DNA from: Deltaproteobacteria bacterium
Lineage (GTDB): Bacteria; Desulfobacterota; Desulfuromonadia; Desulfuromonadales; Geopsychrobacteraceae
Direction of reading: 5' to 3'
DNA: 6,368 bases
Assembly (NCBI GenBank): GCA_009993495.1
Contig: JAACTI010000098.1
Location: 6,778 to 13,145, forward strand
The notes below the pieces were generated by a model. The model saw nothing but the letters and a program-made list of their open reading frames with translations, did not search any database and was not told the DNA's origin. The number at the start of each line of letters is the position of its first letter. The stretch's first letter is position 1. The position numbers and the translations under genes were made by a program. Of the stretch, positions 5,621-6,368 are shown in pieces.

Positions 5621-6368
5621 TTAGTCTCCCAGGCGCGTGCCACGGGCCAGCTGGTGGCCGCGCAAAAAATCGCTGGCAGCCATGCGGCGTTTCCCCGGCA
5701 ACTGCAATTCACCAATCCGCAGCACCCCCTCACCGCAGGCGACATCAACCCCCTGTGCACTGGCTCCAACCAGGGTTCCGGCAGGGCCCTGGCCGTTTTC
5801 GACGGTGGTTGCAGCAATTTTGAGGGTTTCGCCATTGAGGCAGGTATAAGCCCCGGGCCAGGGATCGAGACCACGCACCAGATTGTGAATCTGCCGGGCC
5901 GGTAGAGTCCAATCGACCCGGCCATCGTCTTTCTTCATCATCGCAGCATAACAGCTTTGGCGGTCGTCCTGCTTTTCGGCCACCAGGGTGCCGGAGCACA
6001 GCCGACGCAAGGTTTCTTCCAGCGCTTCGCGCCCCAGGGGGGCCAGGCGATCGTGCAGTTGTCCGGCGGTTTCGTCAGGTCCGATCGCCAGACTGCGTTT
6101 TATCAGCATATCGCCGGTATCCAGACCAACATCCATCAGCATGGTGGTCACGCCGGTTTCCACTTCGCCGTCGATAATCGCCTTGTTGATCGGTGCTGCC
6201 CCACGGTATTTCGGCAACAGGGAGGCATGGACATTGATGCAGCCATACTGCGGAAGAGCAAGCACCGCCTTGGGCAGAATCTGGCCATAGGCCACGACCA
6301 CAATCAAATCGGGATTAAGCGCCCTTAGCTCAGCAACCGCCTGGGGGTCACGCAGTTTCAGGGGCTGA
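5621..6368 (-). CDS. fmt: Methionyl-tRNA formyltransferase (N-terminus beyond the window)
   Basis: Formylates the methionine on initiator tRNA using 10-formyltetrahydrofolate, so that it is used for translation initiation. The frame is open to the window edge, and 248 codons are visible (from 6367). Compared with the usual length of about 310 residues, some 60-70 N-terminal residues are missing, including the first strands of the Rossmann-like domain. The visible part starts in the conserved L-R-D-P-Q-A-V-A-E-L segment, followed by VVAYGQILP. The catalytic residues are present: Asn and His in G-C-I-N-V-H-A-S-L-L-P (visible residues 45 and 47) and Asp in GLDTGDML (residue 83). The His-Asp spacing of 36 matches E. 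coli Fmt His108/Asp144. The tRNA-binding C-terminal domain is complete, with L-V-R-G-L-D-P-W-P-G-A-Y. The TTG at 6307 is internal, not a start. This is the first visible gene of the run; in many bacteria def lies upstream. Confidence 0.97.
   Translation of the reverse strand, partial: QPLKLRDPQAVAELRALNPDLIVVVAYGQILPKAVLALPQYGCINVHASLLPKYRGAAPINKAIIDGEVETGVTTMLMDVGLDTGDMLIKRSLAIGPDETAGQLHDRLAPLGREALEETLRRLCSGTLVAEKQDDRQSCYAAMMKKDDGRVDWTLPARQIHNLVRGLDPWPGAYTCLNGETLKIAATTVENGQGPAGTLVGASAQGVDVACGEGVLRIGELQLPGKRRMAASDFLRGHQLARGTRLGD

Noticed and set aside
5270..5905. Plus-strand open frame of 211 codons spanning the DUF116/fmt junction
   Set aside because: It lies antisense to two well-supported genes, its product is Gln-rich and low in complexity, typical of antisense shadows, and it has no recognisable domain.
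1..6368. Mobile element, CRISPR array, tRNA/rRNA, phage or defence system
   Set aside because: No transposase, integrase, regularly spaced repeats, RNA gene sequence or defence domains were seen; nearly all the sequence is accounted for by chromosomal genes.

Overview
The window carries ordinary bacterial chromosomal genes in two blocks that converge near position 1930. Gene content and order, the moderately high GC content and strong GGAGG-type ribosome binding sites suggest a Gram-negative bacterium. The order fmt, DUF116, htpX, rsmB, rpe is, from memory, typical of the Desulfuromonadales/Geobacter group (Desulfobacterota, former Deltaproteobacteria). That placement is an inference from gene order and style, not from a database match.

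Left block (1-1920). The first 66 bases are the start of a minus-strand lipoprotein gene that runs off the window. Divergent from it, and facing right, is a short class I glutaredoxin (181-432) with an unusual C-S-F-C active site. A probable rho-independent terminator overlaps the last codons of the glutaredoxin gene. Next, behind a candidate sigma-70 promoter, comes an exported trypsin-like (HtrA/S1C-type) serine protease (577-1920). It has a complete His/Asp/Ser triad and no PDZ domain. In front of the protease domain is a region of about 200 residues that I do not recognise.

Right block (1944-6368, all minus strand). This is a compact run that reads fmt (5' end beyond the window), then a DUF116 membrane protein, htpX, rsmB and rpe. 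Junctions are 9 nt, a 4-nt ATGA overlap, 0 nt (stop codon directly followed by a TTG start) and 18 nt. This is strong evidence for one transcript with translational coupling. The run links initiator-tRNA formylation (Fmt), membrane-protein quality control (HtpX), 16S rRNA m5C967 methylation (RsmB) and a pentose-phosphate/Calvin-cycle enzyme (Rpe), with DUF116 as the member of unknown role. The two blocks meet tail to tail over a 23-bp gap that holds an inverted repeat overlapping the rpe stop codon.

I found no RNA genes, insertion sequences, CRISPR arrays or phage genes. No complete undescribed system is evident. The best leads are the protease's unknown N-terminal region, the cysteine-rich DUF116 protein with a GNRA-capped hairpin just inside its reading frame, and the zero-gap in-frame htpX/rsmB junction.
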